Part shown: positions 44,094 to 55,493 of the stretch, piece by piece
Numbering within the stretch: the first letter of the stretch is position 1
How the letters are laid out: each line of letters opens with the position of its first letter
NCBI GenBank assembly: GCA_027625915.1
Contig: JANTQA010000012.1
Span: 8,082,501 to 8,146,500 of the forward strand
Direction of reading: 5' to 3'
Source of the DNA: Anaeramoeba flamelloides
Taxonomy: Eukaryota; Metamonada; Anaeramoebidae
Length of the DNA stretch: 64,000 bases
Made by a program: the position numbers and the translations under genes
The notes under the pieces: generated by a model
Told to the model about the DNA's origin: nothing
The model's input: only the letters and a program-made list of their open reading frames with translations
Databases searched by the model: none

Positions 44094-47000
44094 ATGAAAA
44101 ACCCTTTCGTAACTTTTTATAACTGGACAAAGAATCTTGAACGGATCCACAAACTGTTTCTTTTTTGTGTTTTGATTGAATCAATTATTTTGATCGTGAC
44201 ACAGCTTGTTGGTGTTGTTGATTATTCCCAAAAGCGTGAAATCATTAGCAGAAAAACCTTGATCTTTTATTCTGTGCTTTTCGCTCTTTCAATTGCATTT
44301 GGGTTTTTTTTCGCTGTTAGGATTGTTGTTTCAAGGAATATGTACCAATACATAACCTTTACGATCGCTACAGTGCTTTTAACTGGGTATGCTATCTATG
44401 AAATTGGGACGTTATATTCGAACCCAAGGATCATTGCGTTCTTTTGCATAGTAATATTTTTTGATGTCATCTATTTATTTCTGTTGAATAGAATGCTTAC
44501 AAGTTTTAGATTTGCATTTTTTTCAATTGCTGGTGGTAGCCATTTAATGAAAGTTCGTTCTACTATTCTTTAATTGTTTTTTTTTTTTTTTTTTTTTTTT
44601 CTTTTTCACTTTCCCATTAATTTTTTTTTTGTTTTTATTCTTTTTGCTGTTGTTTCCAAAACCTAAATTATGTTTCTGAAACTAGATTTTATATCGAGAC
44701 TGGTCAATAATCATTTCTCAAATGCAATTAGATATTATGGTTAATGTTGTTCTTCTTTTTGCATTAGCTTTTTATGCCTCACCAAGTTCTGATCCAGATT
44801 TTTGGATCAACCTTTTTGTAGTGATTCTAGATATTGTTGGGATTTATATTGGATACAAAGGAGTAAATCTTTTTTTTTTTTTTATATTATTTTTTTTCTT
44901 CTTTTTGATTTGATTCACAAAATGTCAAATAAAATCCGATGACGAATTTTGGCCAACCTGATCCTTTTGAAATGAAATAGAAAAAGAAAAAGAAAACGAA
45001 AAGAATTTAGAAAAAGAAAAAGGGAAAAAACAAAATATTCACCAATATTTTTTAAACAGTATTTAAAAAAAAAAGCCAACAAAGTTGATCGAAAAATAGT
45101 AACAGGGAAATAGCACACATGTACAAAAATGAAATCACAATTTCATCAAAAAACCATGAAAAATTAAGAAATCATTTTTGTACCTTTATATTTCCAAAAA
45201 AAAATCATTTTTTTTGAATTTTTGTTTGTTTATTAAACAAAAAATATAAAAATGACATTTCTGATCTCAAATAAAAGATCACACTTTATTTTAATCAAAG
45301 CTATATTTCAAAAATTGTGACCCAACGCCAGTATGAAAAAATAAAATTTCAAATATAAAGTTAGACAAAACTACTGCTTCTATTAACTTTTCATCATTAA
45401 TAATAAAGTTTATTTACAATATAATCAAAATTCCAGAACCTCAAATTCTTGAGGCTATTGTATTTATTGTTGTCAGTAGTAGAACCTTTTTTAAAAGTCT
45501 CTGGTCAAGAAAAAAAGGTGTTTTTTTGGGGTAAAAAATTTCAAATAAACTGGAAAAATGAATTTTAGTTTAATTCAATCTTGGAGATATTTATTTTGAT
45601 AGATAATAACTAATAAACTCTTTTTCAAATAAAAGGGCACAAAAAATTTCAAGAATTATTCAGAATTGAATCAAATTAATTGTAGTATCATTCTAAAATC
45701 TAAGAAACTCTTTAAAACATAAAAAAACACTCGACTGGATATTTAAAATAAATTAAAACAAAAAAATAAAAATTAAAAGTAAATATTTTAAAAATTGATG
45801 TGCCCTTTTATTTGAAATGAGAAATCTCGTTTTGTAAATTATAAAGAAAAATTATTATAAAATCAATAAAAATCGTTGAACAAGGTGAATTGAGGAAAAG
45901 TTCTTTACATTTTATTGATAACTCTTTACACGTCAAACTTTTGTTCTTTAAAGTTTCATTTTCAATATTAAGCCGCAATTCATCGGGTATTTTGTTGGAA
46001 TTTTTTTTTTCAATATTTTCTTTTTTTCCATGTTCCATACATCAATTCAATAATGGAATTGTCTTAATTCCTATATCTAGCTCATTCGAAATCAAACTTA
46101 AACTGTTTCCGTTTTTATACTGGAAGATTATTTCCAAATTTTTTTCTTCTTATCTTGTTTTTTTCATTTTCCAACTGTTCAATATCCAAAAAAAAAAACA
46201 TAAAATGAAAAAATGAATAATTAAAATGAAAATCATCAATAAGTAATTCTCTTATTAACAATACAATTTAATAGGATTGATGATTTGAGAGGTGTGCCCT
46301 TTTGTTTGAAAAAGAGTTTATGTTTTGAAAATACTGTACTCGTCTAATAAAACTAAAATAGAGAAAAAAATACCTTGTGATAAATATTCAGTGTCCGTAG
46401 AGTGCCGTAGAGTGTTTAGCTTTTCTTGAGGTTTTCTGTTTATTTAGAAATCGATAGATTTTCGTTAGGTTTTTTTGAGTTTTCTGTTTTATTTGTGAAG
46501 TGTTCTAGGTTTTTTTACTTTTTGAAATAAACCGAAAATTTATTAAAATTTTCTGTTTATTTCTAAAGTAAAAAAAACCTAACGAAAACCAATAGATTTT
46601 CCAAATAAAATAGAAAGCCTCAAAAAAACCCTAGAACACTTCACAAATAAAACAGAAAACTCAAAAAAACCTAACGAAAATCTATCGATTTCTAAAAAAA
46701 CAGAAAACTCAAGAAAACCTAACGGCAGTTTTTTTAATTCCAGAATTCAAAAGAAAAAAATATTTTTTCCAATTCAAAACAATAAATAATTCTTTAATTA
46801 TCAAAATAATTGATTATCCATTTGAAAGATATTTATTAAAATTAAAATGCTTTTAAAATATATTATTATAACCACTTAACTGCGAATAAAAAAAAATTTT
46901 CAAATTTTTTACTATAAAATTTCAAAAAAATCTTAATGGAAAAATTGGATTTTCACAATAAATTTGTTATTTTTCTTGAAAAATAATATTTGATCCAAGA

Positions 47001-48247
47001 TCTTTTATTAACCAATAGTGTTTATTATTCGTGAAGTTATCAAAAAGTGAAAAATTAGCAAATATTTAATTTTTATTTTCACAAAATTTTTTCATGTTCG
47101 TGTTTGAATGATAAACAGGAAAAAATTTTCACTTCGTTTTCCATACTTTTCTTTTAGAAATCAAGTTCCCAAACGAAATTTGTTGGGATTTATGGTCTCT
47201 ATTTGAAAAAGGAAATGAAAATGAAGTGAAAATTTTTCACATTTATTAATCAAATATAAGGATCAAAGATTGAGTAAAATTCCAATAGAAATCAATATGA
47301 TTTCTCAATAATCATTTCCACAATTTCAATAACATTAGAATAGCACGTTTTTACCAAGTGACTATTGATCTTGTAATAATAAAAATTTTTGCAAATGAAT
47401 TAGGTGTCAAAAAAAAAATCGAAAAAAAAAATCTCAAAAAAAAATGATTTTAATTTTGAAAATTTTCAAAATAAATTTTTTCTTCTAATATCTATGCAAA
47501 CCCTTTAAAACACATGTATTTTACCCATTACAACTGAGCCCCTTTGGCTGAAAAATAGTTTAGTTTATTTTGTTTAACTGGACTCAACCTTAACTTTCTA
47601 TCAATTATTAAGATTTTTCAAGTAATAAATGCATTAATTTAAATAATAACGTGGAATTCTAAAGGTATTTTCAATTGTATTGCCCTTAAGGTGAAATGTT
47701 AAGAATAACAAAATAGATTTTCTTTTTATTTTGAAATAGAGTTTAAAATTAAACATAAATTTAAATCCATACGTTTATTTTTCCTCACTTAAAATTCTAT
47801 ATTTCAATTTTCTTTATTACTTTCTTTATTTTGACTTTTTATTATTATTCTTATTCTTTCTATTTCTCTTTAAAAAAACAGATTAAACTAGAAAAAAAAA
47901 TTTTTACAAAAGCGTATTTGGTTATTGTATTTTTACAGCCAATATATTATATTATTAAACTTGTTTTAATCTGGAAAGCAGAAAAAGAAGATACAACAAT
48001 TCCTATAACAATTATGATTTCTTTTGGAATTATTATTCGAATTATATTAATTATTTTTATCATCAAAGTTTTAAAAAATTTTGGAAAGGGGTTGAAATAT
48101 CGATTGTCTTCTGAATATGTTTCTTCGGGGTGGTTTTCTACCACTGAATCGCGCAATGTACAAAATGGGCTTTTGGATCAAGATAGTAAACAATTAAACA
48201 AAATGGAAAAAATTTCATCATCTTCTTCAAATATTATAAGCGATTAA
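44094..48247 (+). CDS. Polytopic membrane protein (about 8 TM), 3 exons, function unknown
   Basis: Exons 44094-44552, 44686-44862 and 47882-48247 all join in phase 0 to 333 residues plus TAA. The frame is open upstream to 44025 but ATG 44094 gives a normal short cytosolic start. Eight hydrophobic segments are visible: roughly residues 20-45, 60-85, 90-112, 118-140, 167-187, 190-212, 222-246 and 255-277. After the fourth comes a polar block, YRDWSIIISQMQLDI, created by the first splice; then GYKGIKLEKK, created by the second. A tail of Ser/Asn/Lys follows. The aromatic-charged block before TM5 and the G-x-K-x-E loop before TM7 look like a family signature seen in uncharacterised eukaryotic multi-pass proteins (such as the DUF7789 type), but I cannot name it firmly. 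Intron 2 is 3.0 kb and full of mobile elements. Confidence 0.82.
45616..46318. mobile_element. TA-flanked inverted-repeat element F (703 bp)
   Basis: Ends AACTCTTTTTCAAATAAAAG (then GGCAC) and, reversed, AACTCTTTTTCAAACAAAAG (then GGCAC), with TA at 45614-45615 and 46319-46320. The repeat E copy at 57.5 kb lacks it and reads ACTAATACTTTTGAAAA across the site, confirming a two-base TA duplication. The frames of 76 and 108 codons inside have no motif. Ends and length resemble element C, suggesting a common mobiliser. Confidence 0.85.
46411..46728. repeat. Hairpin element D4: about 320-bp near-perfect palindrome
   Basis: Arms run inward through GAAATCGATAGATTTTCGTT, AGGTTTTTTTGAGTTTTCTG and GTGAAGTGTTCTAGG to a central hairpin of GAAATAAACCGAAAATTT type, and back in reverse order ending AAAACCTAACGGCAG. 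Sub-palindromes (ATCGATAGATTTTCG) sit within the arms. No frame. Confidence 0.8.
47108..47560. mobile_element. Element C family, left-truncated copy 2
   Basis: Matches 6320-6785 at high identity (e.g. GGTCTCTATTTGAAAAAGGA, GTTTTTACCAAGTGACTATT) and ends AATAGTT before TA (47561-47562). The left terminal repeat is missing. Confidence 0.75.
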
Positions 48248-50946
48248 ATCAATTGTTTTTTTTTTTTTATTCAATACTAATTAAAGTTATCAACTTTTAT
48301 AATTTGTTATATCATTTATCCGTTTTGGTTATGTTTTAAAATGATAAATTATAGCAATGTATTCAATGTTAAATTTACTATTATTTATTTATGAAGATAT
48401 ATCTGTAATTGGATTCTTTTATTATTCATTTTATAAGAAATTATATATATATATATATATAATTAATCGATAAATCTAATAATAAAAATCTAAATTTTAT
48501 AAAAGGTTTTTTTTTTATTATTATATGTTAATATTTTCTGATACAGTAAAGATTGAAACTTATCTTCCAATGGAAAAAGTTTGTTAGACATTCTTATTTA
48601 AAGTGGGTTTTAATGTTTAAAACAAAATTTTAACCAAAACGATAAAGTAGAGCAAATAGTTATTCTTTTAAAGATCTTAAAAAGGGGGCTTTAATCGAAT
48701 ATAATAGATAATTTAAAATTTTTAGAAAAATTAATATTTATATATGAAGACAGTTATTTAAATTATAATCTTGGAAAAAATTAGAATGTATGTTTTATTA
48801 ACTAATATAATTTCTACAAAAAGAATATCTTTAAAAAAAATTGAAATAACAATTTCCCAAAAATAAAATACATATTTATAATTATTGAAAAATCTTGGAA
48901 AATATAAAAATAGAAAAATTCGCTCTTAGACCTTCTCAACTTTATGTATGCCAATTGTTTACACAAAATTAACAATATCAGTTATTTTTTCAAATTTAAT
49001 TTATCTAAAATTCAATTAAATAAGTAGAATAATCCAGATTAGAGAAGAAATGATATCTATATGAAGTTAATCGAATAAATCAATAGATTTTCTTAACAAA
49101 TTCAAAAACTAAAATGCCTCATTTACTCATTGAGAAAGAAAAATATGATCGTTTTGATCTTCAATTGAAGATCAAATAAAATACTAATTAAAATCAATAT
49201 GTTTTTTCGTTAATAATTCTCACTGTTTAAATAGCATTAAAATAGCATATTTTTACTTGGTGGTTATCGATCTTGGAAAAAAAAAATCATAAGTGAATTG
49301 GGTGTTAAAAAAAAATTTAAAAATAGATAAAAAGATAATGTGAATTAAAAGGTGAAAAAATGATTTCAATTTTGAGAATTTCCAAAAGTTATTTTTTTTT
49401 CGAATATCCATTCAAATCATTTAAAAATAATCTTTTTGATCATTGTAACTTAATCCACTTAGCTGGTGGGATTGTTTGATTATTATTTCGAAAGGACAGA
49501 ATAGAATTTTTTGAGGAATTAAAAAATCAAAAGAATTTTTGAACAAAAGCTGAAATTTTATAGAAAAATTTTAAGGTTAAATAATCAATATTCAGACGCA
49601 AAAGTTGCAAAATATATTTCTTAAATTTGTGGCAGAATGTAGATAAGGTAAAAAAAAATTTTTTACAAAAAAATTAAATAATTAAATTAGTAATTATTTT
49701 GAAAAATTATTTGTCTAATAACTTTAAAATATAGATTTGTTTCATTGAAAGTGAACTAAAATAGCTCTCTAAAAAAGGGAAAACAAAATAATAATTCATA
49801 ACATGGCTTTTATATTGATGATTAGGAGTTAACCAGTGAAATTAAAAAATTATTAAAATAGTTCCTTTTGAAAGTTCTAAATATTTATTTTAAAATTCAG
49901 GAAAAATAAAATATTTTGTTTTGATCATGTTATTTGGAAAAGGAATTAAAAAAAAAATATTAATTCAAAAATTTTCAGTGAGACCAGGGTAAAGTATCTA
50001 ATAATTTTTGATTGTTATATTTAGATTATATTTTGAGAGTTTATTTTATTCCATAATATTGGATATGATTCACTTTCGATTATAATAAATTTTGGCTTTG
50101 GATAATATATAGTGATATTAATCCAATTATGGGTAAACTTTTAATGTTGAAATTAAGTAAATAAAAAAAAATGAATGGAATCATATTAGTTTTAGTTTAA
50201 AATAAAAATACTTGGCTTGTAATTAAAACATAAATATTGTTTTAATCTTGATGAGTTGATTGGAATTGTTTTTATTTTTTTTTTTATTTCTTTGAGATTC
50301 TGTCCTGGTGAAAATCTTGATTTAATAAAATCAAAAACATTGATCTAAATTAAAATTATATGCTATTTTCGTATTTTTTGATTTTATTTTTTTTTTTTAC
50401 TGTAAAAAAAAACCATGATAGTATTTATTGAAATTTGTGACTTTTTTTAAATGTTTAACATTATAATTACATAAATTCTAATATTAAAAATTATCAATTT
50501 CTTAAAAAGTGTGGTTTTTCTTTTTTATATTTGAAATAAGATTATCTTTTTTTGGTTGGTATAGGAATAAAATATTAAAAAATATCAAAAATAGTATTAA
50601 TAATTGAATTAATTTCAATTACTGGATTTGTTTCCGTATATATTCATTAAAATATCCAGAATAAAATTAGAAAAAAAAATTACATTATTTTTATACCAAA
50701 GGTGACACAATAAACTTCACTAAAAATTAACTTTGAATTAAGAAAGTGTATAAATGATTCTTTACCTAATACAGTTACAGAGTACACCTTCTATTTAGAA
50801 TTTTTAACTGGAAAAAAATAAGAGGGAAAAATATTTAAAATCAAAATGGGGTTAATAATCGCTAATTGTTCACCTTTAAAATATATTTTTATCTGAAATT
50901 GGTATCTGAAACTTTATTTCTTTAAACTTAGTAATACAATACCCAA

Positions 50947-50979
<33 letters not shown>

Positions 50980-51988
50980 GTTATTAAGGACCAATAAATA
51001 ATAAATAACAATTTTGGATATTTAAATATTTATAGTAGAATTCAGTTTATTAAAGATATTTTAAAATAAATTTGTCCAATTTTATTGAGTATAGATGATA
51101 AACAGAAATAACTTTTAATAAAAATTCAGAAATTTAAAAAAAAAATAAATTTTATTATAAAATTCTGTTTAATCCTTGTTATTGTAGGTTTCAAAATTAA
51201 CTTTTATATAAAAAAAACAAAAAATGTTGTAAAATATCATAGAATAAAATCAAAGGTAGATCATTGGGATGTTTGAAATGATGATTCTTAGAAAAACTCT
51301 CTTCAATAATAATATTAAATAAATACTACTTATTCTAATTTTTTTTTATCAATGATTAAAACTTTAATTCTCATCTATTTCAAATATAATTATCTAATTT
51401 GCTGGTGTTCCTGTAATCCGGAATAATATAGCTATTTATTTGATTTTTTGAATTAATTGTTATTTTTTTAATGTTAAAATCAATCAATTTTCTAAATGAA
51501 ACAGAAATTAAAAAAATATAATGGCAATTGCTTTTTTTTTATCGAATAGAATAGATTGCACCCTGCTATGAAAATTATACAGTATTGAAATTGATTTTCA
51601 AATTTTAAATTTTAACATATATAATAATCATAGAATGGTTATGAAAGTTTATCATAAACTGTAAATTGTTTAATAGAAGAAAAAAAATTATGTTTTTTTT
51701 TTTTTGGAAATTATGTAAATTTGTAAAAAGAACCAACAATTAAAATGGATCACCAATTTTCAAAATTGTAAAATCATCGGTCTAAACAATTAAAAAATAA
51801 TCACCTCAAAAAACAGTTTTAAGTTTCATATGATTTCTTTTCTTTTAAAAAATTAATTTTTTACTTTGTTTCTAAGAAAAAAAAAAATTCTCTTATGCAT
51901 GAAAAATTAAAACTTTTATATAAGAAATGATAGAAATTGAATTTTCTATAGGATAAAATATATTTTTATCTTTGATAACCAATTTATA
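48248..51988. other. Intergenic, mostly unassigned
   Basis: Contains an AT dinucleotide run (about 48447-48466), a diverged partial element C (about 49080-49475) and a run of about 26 A followed by about 8 G (50945-50978). No gene seen. Confidence 0.45.
49080..49475. mobile_element. Element C family, diverged partial copy
   Basis: Shares AAAATCAATATGTTTTTTCG, TTTTTACTTGGTGGTTATCG and GAAAAAATGATTTCAATTTT with the copies at 6.6 and 47.3 kb. Terminal repeats are too decayed to place. Confidence 0.5.
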
Positions 51989-52529
51989 AACCATTTTACA
52001 GTCAAATGGGTCGGGTTTTAGTGTGTTGTTACATGATTTTAAAGGGTTTGAAAGAATATTAAAAGAAAAAATTTATTTTGGAAATTCCAAAATTGAAATC
52101 ACTTTTTTAACATTTTTGCTTTTTTCTTTTGTTCAATTTTTTTTAATTTTAATTAATCTCATTTGCAATTTTTTTTTTTTCATTGCAAAATTGATAGCCG
52201 CTTGGTAAATCCCTGTTATTCTAATGTTAATGATAAATTTAAAGTCATTATAGAGAAACAATATTTTATTCTTTTGTAATTTTATTTGATTTTCAATATT
52301 AGATCAAAATGAACATTGTTTTTTTTTTTTCGAAAAAAGATAAGATAAGTATCTGGGTTTTTCAATTTTTAAGAAAATCTATTGTTTTATTAGTTTAATT
52401 TCAGGCAGATAACAACTATTCTTTGGTGTTTATTATTCTACTTATTTCTTATTTAATCTTCAAAGGTCATTTATAAAAAATAATTGATATTTGAAAAAAA
52501 TTTTGGGAACCTTTGACTGAAACAAAGTT
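51989..52529. mobile_element. Element C family, copy 5 (541 bp)
   Basis: TA-flanked (51987-51988, 52530-52531), ends AACCATTTTACAGTCAAATG and, reversed, AACTTTGTTTCAGTCAAAGG. Colinear with 37201-37736 throughout. Confidence 0.8.
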
Positions 52530-53036
52530 TATGTCTTATAAAGTTTCATGATATTGTTGGAATGGCTATATCAAAAAACTGTCTTTATTTTTCTTATTTT
52601 TTTTTTTTTTGGTAATATTTTCTCTCTATATATATATATATATTGGTATTACCCCCATTTTTTGGATAAATTCTTCTTCCTTCACTCCCTTCTTCCAATT
52701 TAAAAAACAAATAAAATCCACATTGTCTTTCTTTATGTTGTTTGATACCTATTAAAATAAAAGAAATCAATACATATAAAAGGTTTTTTTTTTTTTTTTA
52801 TTTTTTTTTCTTATTAATATTTGGTATATTTATTTCTTATTGAATTTATGAATAATTGTTATGATATAAAATTATTCTAAAAAATATAAAATAGATTAAC
52901 TTTAGAAAAAATAATCTTTTCAAAATCTCTGATAAGCGTTTTACTTTTTTTTTTTTAGAAATTTTGGAATAAGATTTGAGTTAAACTATTTCTTCTTAGG
53001 GAAGCAAAGTAAATTATTTTTTTTTTTCTTTCAAAT
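52530..53036. other. 3' flank of the charged-repeat gene
   Basis: TA dinucleotide run at about 52627-52643 and long T runs. Probably includes the 3' UTR of the minus-strand gene. No other feature seen. Confidence 0.4.
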
Positions 53037-54383
53037 TTAGTCTGATTCTTCTGATTCCTCCGACTCTTCTGATCCATCTGATTCGTCTTCGTCTGATCCG
53101 TCTGATTCATCTTCATCAGATCCGTCTGATTCATCTGATTCGTCTGATTCGTCTGATTCGTCTGATTCGTCTGATTCGTCTGATTCTCCTGATTCTCCTG
53201 ATTCTTCGGATTCTTCAGATTTTGTTGATTCTTTTGGTTTTTCTGGTTCATCTGATTTTTTGGATTCTTTTGGTTTTTCTGGTTTTTCAGATTCTTCCGA
53301 TTCATCTGATTCTTCAGATTCTTCAGATTTTGTTGATTCTTCTGCTTTTTTTGAATCCTCTGATTCTTCAGATTCTTCTGATTTTTCCGATTCCTCCAAT
53401 TCTTCTGATTCTCCCGGGGTGTTTGAAGCGTCTTTAGATTTTTTAGAATTTGGTTTTTCTTTTCCTTTGTTTTCTGACTTTAAGGGGTTGTTTGTTTCTT
53501 TTGAATTTTCAATCTCCATTGTATTTGAATCAAGATCTTTATTTTCTTTTTCTTTTTCTTCTTCTTTGGCCTTTTCCTTTTCTTGTAATGTGTTCTTTGT
53601 CTGATCATCTATTGTACTCACTTGGCTTGAATTTTTTGTTTGATTCTCATTTGTTGTTTGATTACTTTTTTTTTGTGTTTTTTTTTTATTTTTTTTTTTA
53701 TCTTGATCCTTCTTTTTTTTTTTTTTATCTTTATTTTTATGCTTGTTCTTGTGTTTGTGTTTGTGCTTATGTTTTTTTTTATGCTTGTGCTTATGCTTTT
53801 TTTTTTTGGTTTTCTTTTTGTGTTTGTGTTTCTTTTTGTGCTTATGTTTTTTTTTATGCTTATGTTTTTTTTTTTCTTTCTTTTTTTCTTTTTCTTTCTT
53901 TTTTTCTTTTTCTTTCTTTTTTTCTTTTTCTTGTGTTTCCAATTTCTTTTTTAATAAAGAAATCTCTTGGTTTTTTTGGATTAGCTTTTTTTCCAATTCG
54001 GTGTCTTTGATTATTTTTTTGCGATAAGGAGAAGGAAGGTCAGAAGGGAAAAAAATGATTTTGTCTTGGATTTTAGATAAATGGCTTTGTGTATTCAAGC
54101 GCCGTTGCTTGTGCTTTTGAGAGATCGTTTCCGTTTGATGGAAATTGACATACAGCTCCCTTTGATCACGAAACAATTGTTCAAGTTTTTTTGAATCATA
54201 GATCGACGGAAGCTCAAAGAGATCATCGCCTTCCTTTTTTTGAATGGTTTCAATTTTTAACGTTTTTGCAAACAAGTCATGATAAATCTTGATGATCTCT
54301 TTCTTTAATGCTAATAACGTTAAAGATTTTTCAAGATAAACAACGTACTTTTGATCAGGTGGACAATAAATTCGAAATTCCAT
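53037..54383 (-). CDS. Ubiquitin-like-fold candidate with Lys/His and Ser/Asp/Glu repeats
   Basis: Single exon of 448 residues from ATG 54383 to TAA 53037-53039. Residues 1-82 (MEFRIYCPPDQKYVVYLEKS, then a helix LTLLALKKEIIKIYHDLF and IYDSKKLEQL) have the strand-strand-helix order and hydrophobic spacing of a beta-grasp domain such as ubiquitin-like or PB1. That is a structural guess. A short basic linker and a coiled coil (about 125-155) follow, then KKKEKE and HKHKKK repeats to about 240. The C-terminal 170 residues are Ser/Glu/Lys and then pure SDE/SDG repeats. A strongly basic block beside a strongly acidic block makes it a polyampholyte. Histone- or nucleolar-type partners are imaginable, but no function is assigned. 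The gene is divergent from the homeodomain gene, 1.1 kb apart. Confidence 0.8.
   Translation of the reverse strand: MEFRIYCPPDQKYVVYLEKSLTLLALKKEIIKIYHDLFAKTLKIETIQKKEGDDLFELPSIYDSKKLEQLFRDQRELYVNFHQTETISQKHKQRRLNTQSHLSKIQDKIIFFPSDLPSPYRKKIIKDTELEKKLIQKNQEISLLKKKLETQEKEKKKEKEKKKEKEKKKEKKKHKHKKKHKHKKKHKHKKKTKKKKHKHKHKKKHKHKHKHKNKHKNKDKKKKKKDQDKKKNKKKTQKKSNQTTNENQTKNSSQVSTIDDQTKNTLQEKEKAKEEEKEKENKDLDSNTMEIENSKETNNPLKSENKGKEKPNSKKSKDASNTPGESEELEESEKSEESEESEDSKKAEESTKSEESEESDESEESEKPEKPKESKKSDEPEKPKESTKSEESEESGESGESDESDESDESDESDESDESDGSDEDESDGSDEDESDGSEESEESEESD
53040..53420 (-). repeat. SDE-coding tandem repeats
   Basis: Runs of GATTCGTCT and GATTCATCT (read on the plus strand) encode Asp-Glu-Ser repeats, and degenerate TCAGATTCTTCT units follow. 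Synonymous changes between units suggest protein-level maintenance as well as slippage. Confidence 0.8.
53720..53930 (-). repeat. KHKHKKK and KKKEKE coding repeats
   Basis: The plus strand shows repeated TTTTTTTTATGCTTATG and CTTTCTTTTTTTCTTTTT units, encoding the Lys/His and Lys/Glu tracts. Plus-strand Phe/Cys/Leu-rich frames here are shadows. Confidence 0.75.
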
Positions 54384-55493
54384 CAAAACTCACTCTAAAA
54401 GAAAACTTTCAAGAAAGGATTTTTATTTTTTGGAAAGATAAAAAGATGAAAAAATGATAAAAAAAAGACCTGTTCTGTTTTATTACGTAAAGTAAAATCT
54501 AAATTAAAGTATCCAAAATCATTCAACTTGTTGCATTATGGTTGAAATTTCTCGTCCTTTTTAGTCAATACCCTAAAAACTAACACCACGATTGGGAATG
54601 TTTAGCTTTTGAACATTCAATAATTTGATTAAAAAAAATTTATACGTAACACATGAAACTCTCATTTGTGAAGCATGTAATTCCTTAATTGAACAATTGA
54701 TTCTTTTGATCGCTTTTTTCTGGATCTGTTGATTTGTTTATTTGTTGAATTAACGTAAAAGTAACATTATAATTCGAGAAAGTTTTTTATTTCTTGTTTT
54801 CTCGATACGACTCTTCAATCAAGTCTGTAATTTATATCTAAATCAAGTTGGTTTTGAATTTGGGTATTTTTAGGATTTATTAATCAAATTTTAGTAGAAA
54901 ATTGGTCCAATAATCTGCTTTTTGGGTTATTCCCTGAAAATATTGTTTTTTTGTTTTTAACAAAGACCTGAAAGAGTTAAAAATTTGAAAAATTTCTAAA
55001 AAGGAAAAAATATTCGTTAATGAATAAAAATCTTAACAATAAATGGTTTTTTTGATCAAATTTCCCTCAAGTTTTTTTCTTTTTTTCAATTAAAGTCTGC
55101 TAATTAAAGATTCAAATAATACGTTAGGAATAAAAAGGTTTTAAGAAAAATAAAAAATTTGCTTTCTGAAGGATCAAAATAATTGAATTCTCTGTTTAGT
55201 AGCTTGTATTCTGTGATTTTTTTTGACTATCAATATATTTCCTCTTGTAAAAATAATAAGAAAAACAAAAACTATTTTTCCACTTTTCAATAGATAATTT
55301 TGATTAATACAATTGATCAAAAATTTAAGAACATTAACTAAATGGAGTTTTTAATTCCAAAAATTGAAATACTAAATACGTTAAAAATTAAAAATGAAAA
55401 AAAAAAAATGTTTTCTCTCAATAAAAAATATCTATTTTTTTTTTCCTTTGCAAATATATCCTGTTTATCTTTTTTCTTTGACTTAATTTTCAA
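54384..55493. promoter_or_regulatory. Shared divergent intergenic region
   Basis: About 1.1 kb between the starts of two divergent genes, free of the mobile elements that fill other spacers. Both promoters must lie here. No TATA or other motif could be separated from the AT-rich background. Confidence 0.45.

Larger units (their letters stand above)
45300..47105. repeat. Dispersed repeat E, copy 1 (with insertions)
   Basis: Colinear with 57225-58250 over its whole length once element F is removed. Shared landmarks: AGTATGAA...AAAATTTCAAA, TTGTATTTATTGTTG, GATAATAACTAATA, the D hairpin region, then CTTTTAAAATATATTA and TTTTATTAACCAA. The shared hairpin element means D was already present when E was copied, or that D is part of E. 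Confidence 0.65.
44863..47881 (+). other. Intron 2 of the 8-TM gene (3.0 kb)
   Basis: Donor GTAAAT after a TACAAAGGA codon triplet, acceptor AAAACAG. It contains repeat E (45300-47105) interrupted by element F (45616-46318) and hairpin element D4 (46411-46728), then a partial element C (47108-47560). Confidence 0.82.

Noticed and set aside
53222-54027. Several long plus-strand frames rich in Phe, Leu and Cys
   Set aside because: They are shadows of the Lys/His and Ser/Asp/Glu repeat codons of the minus-strand gene.
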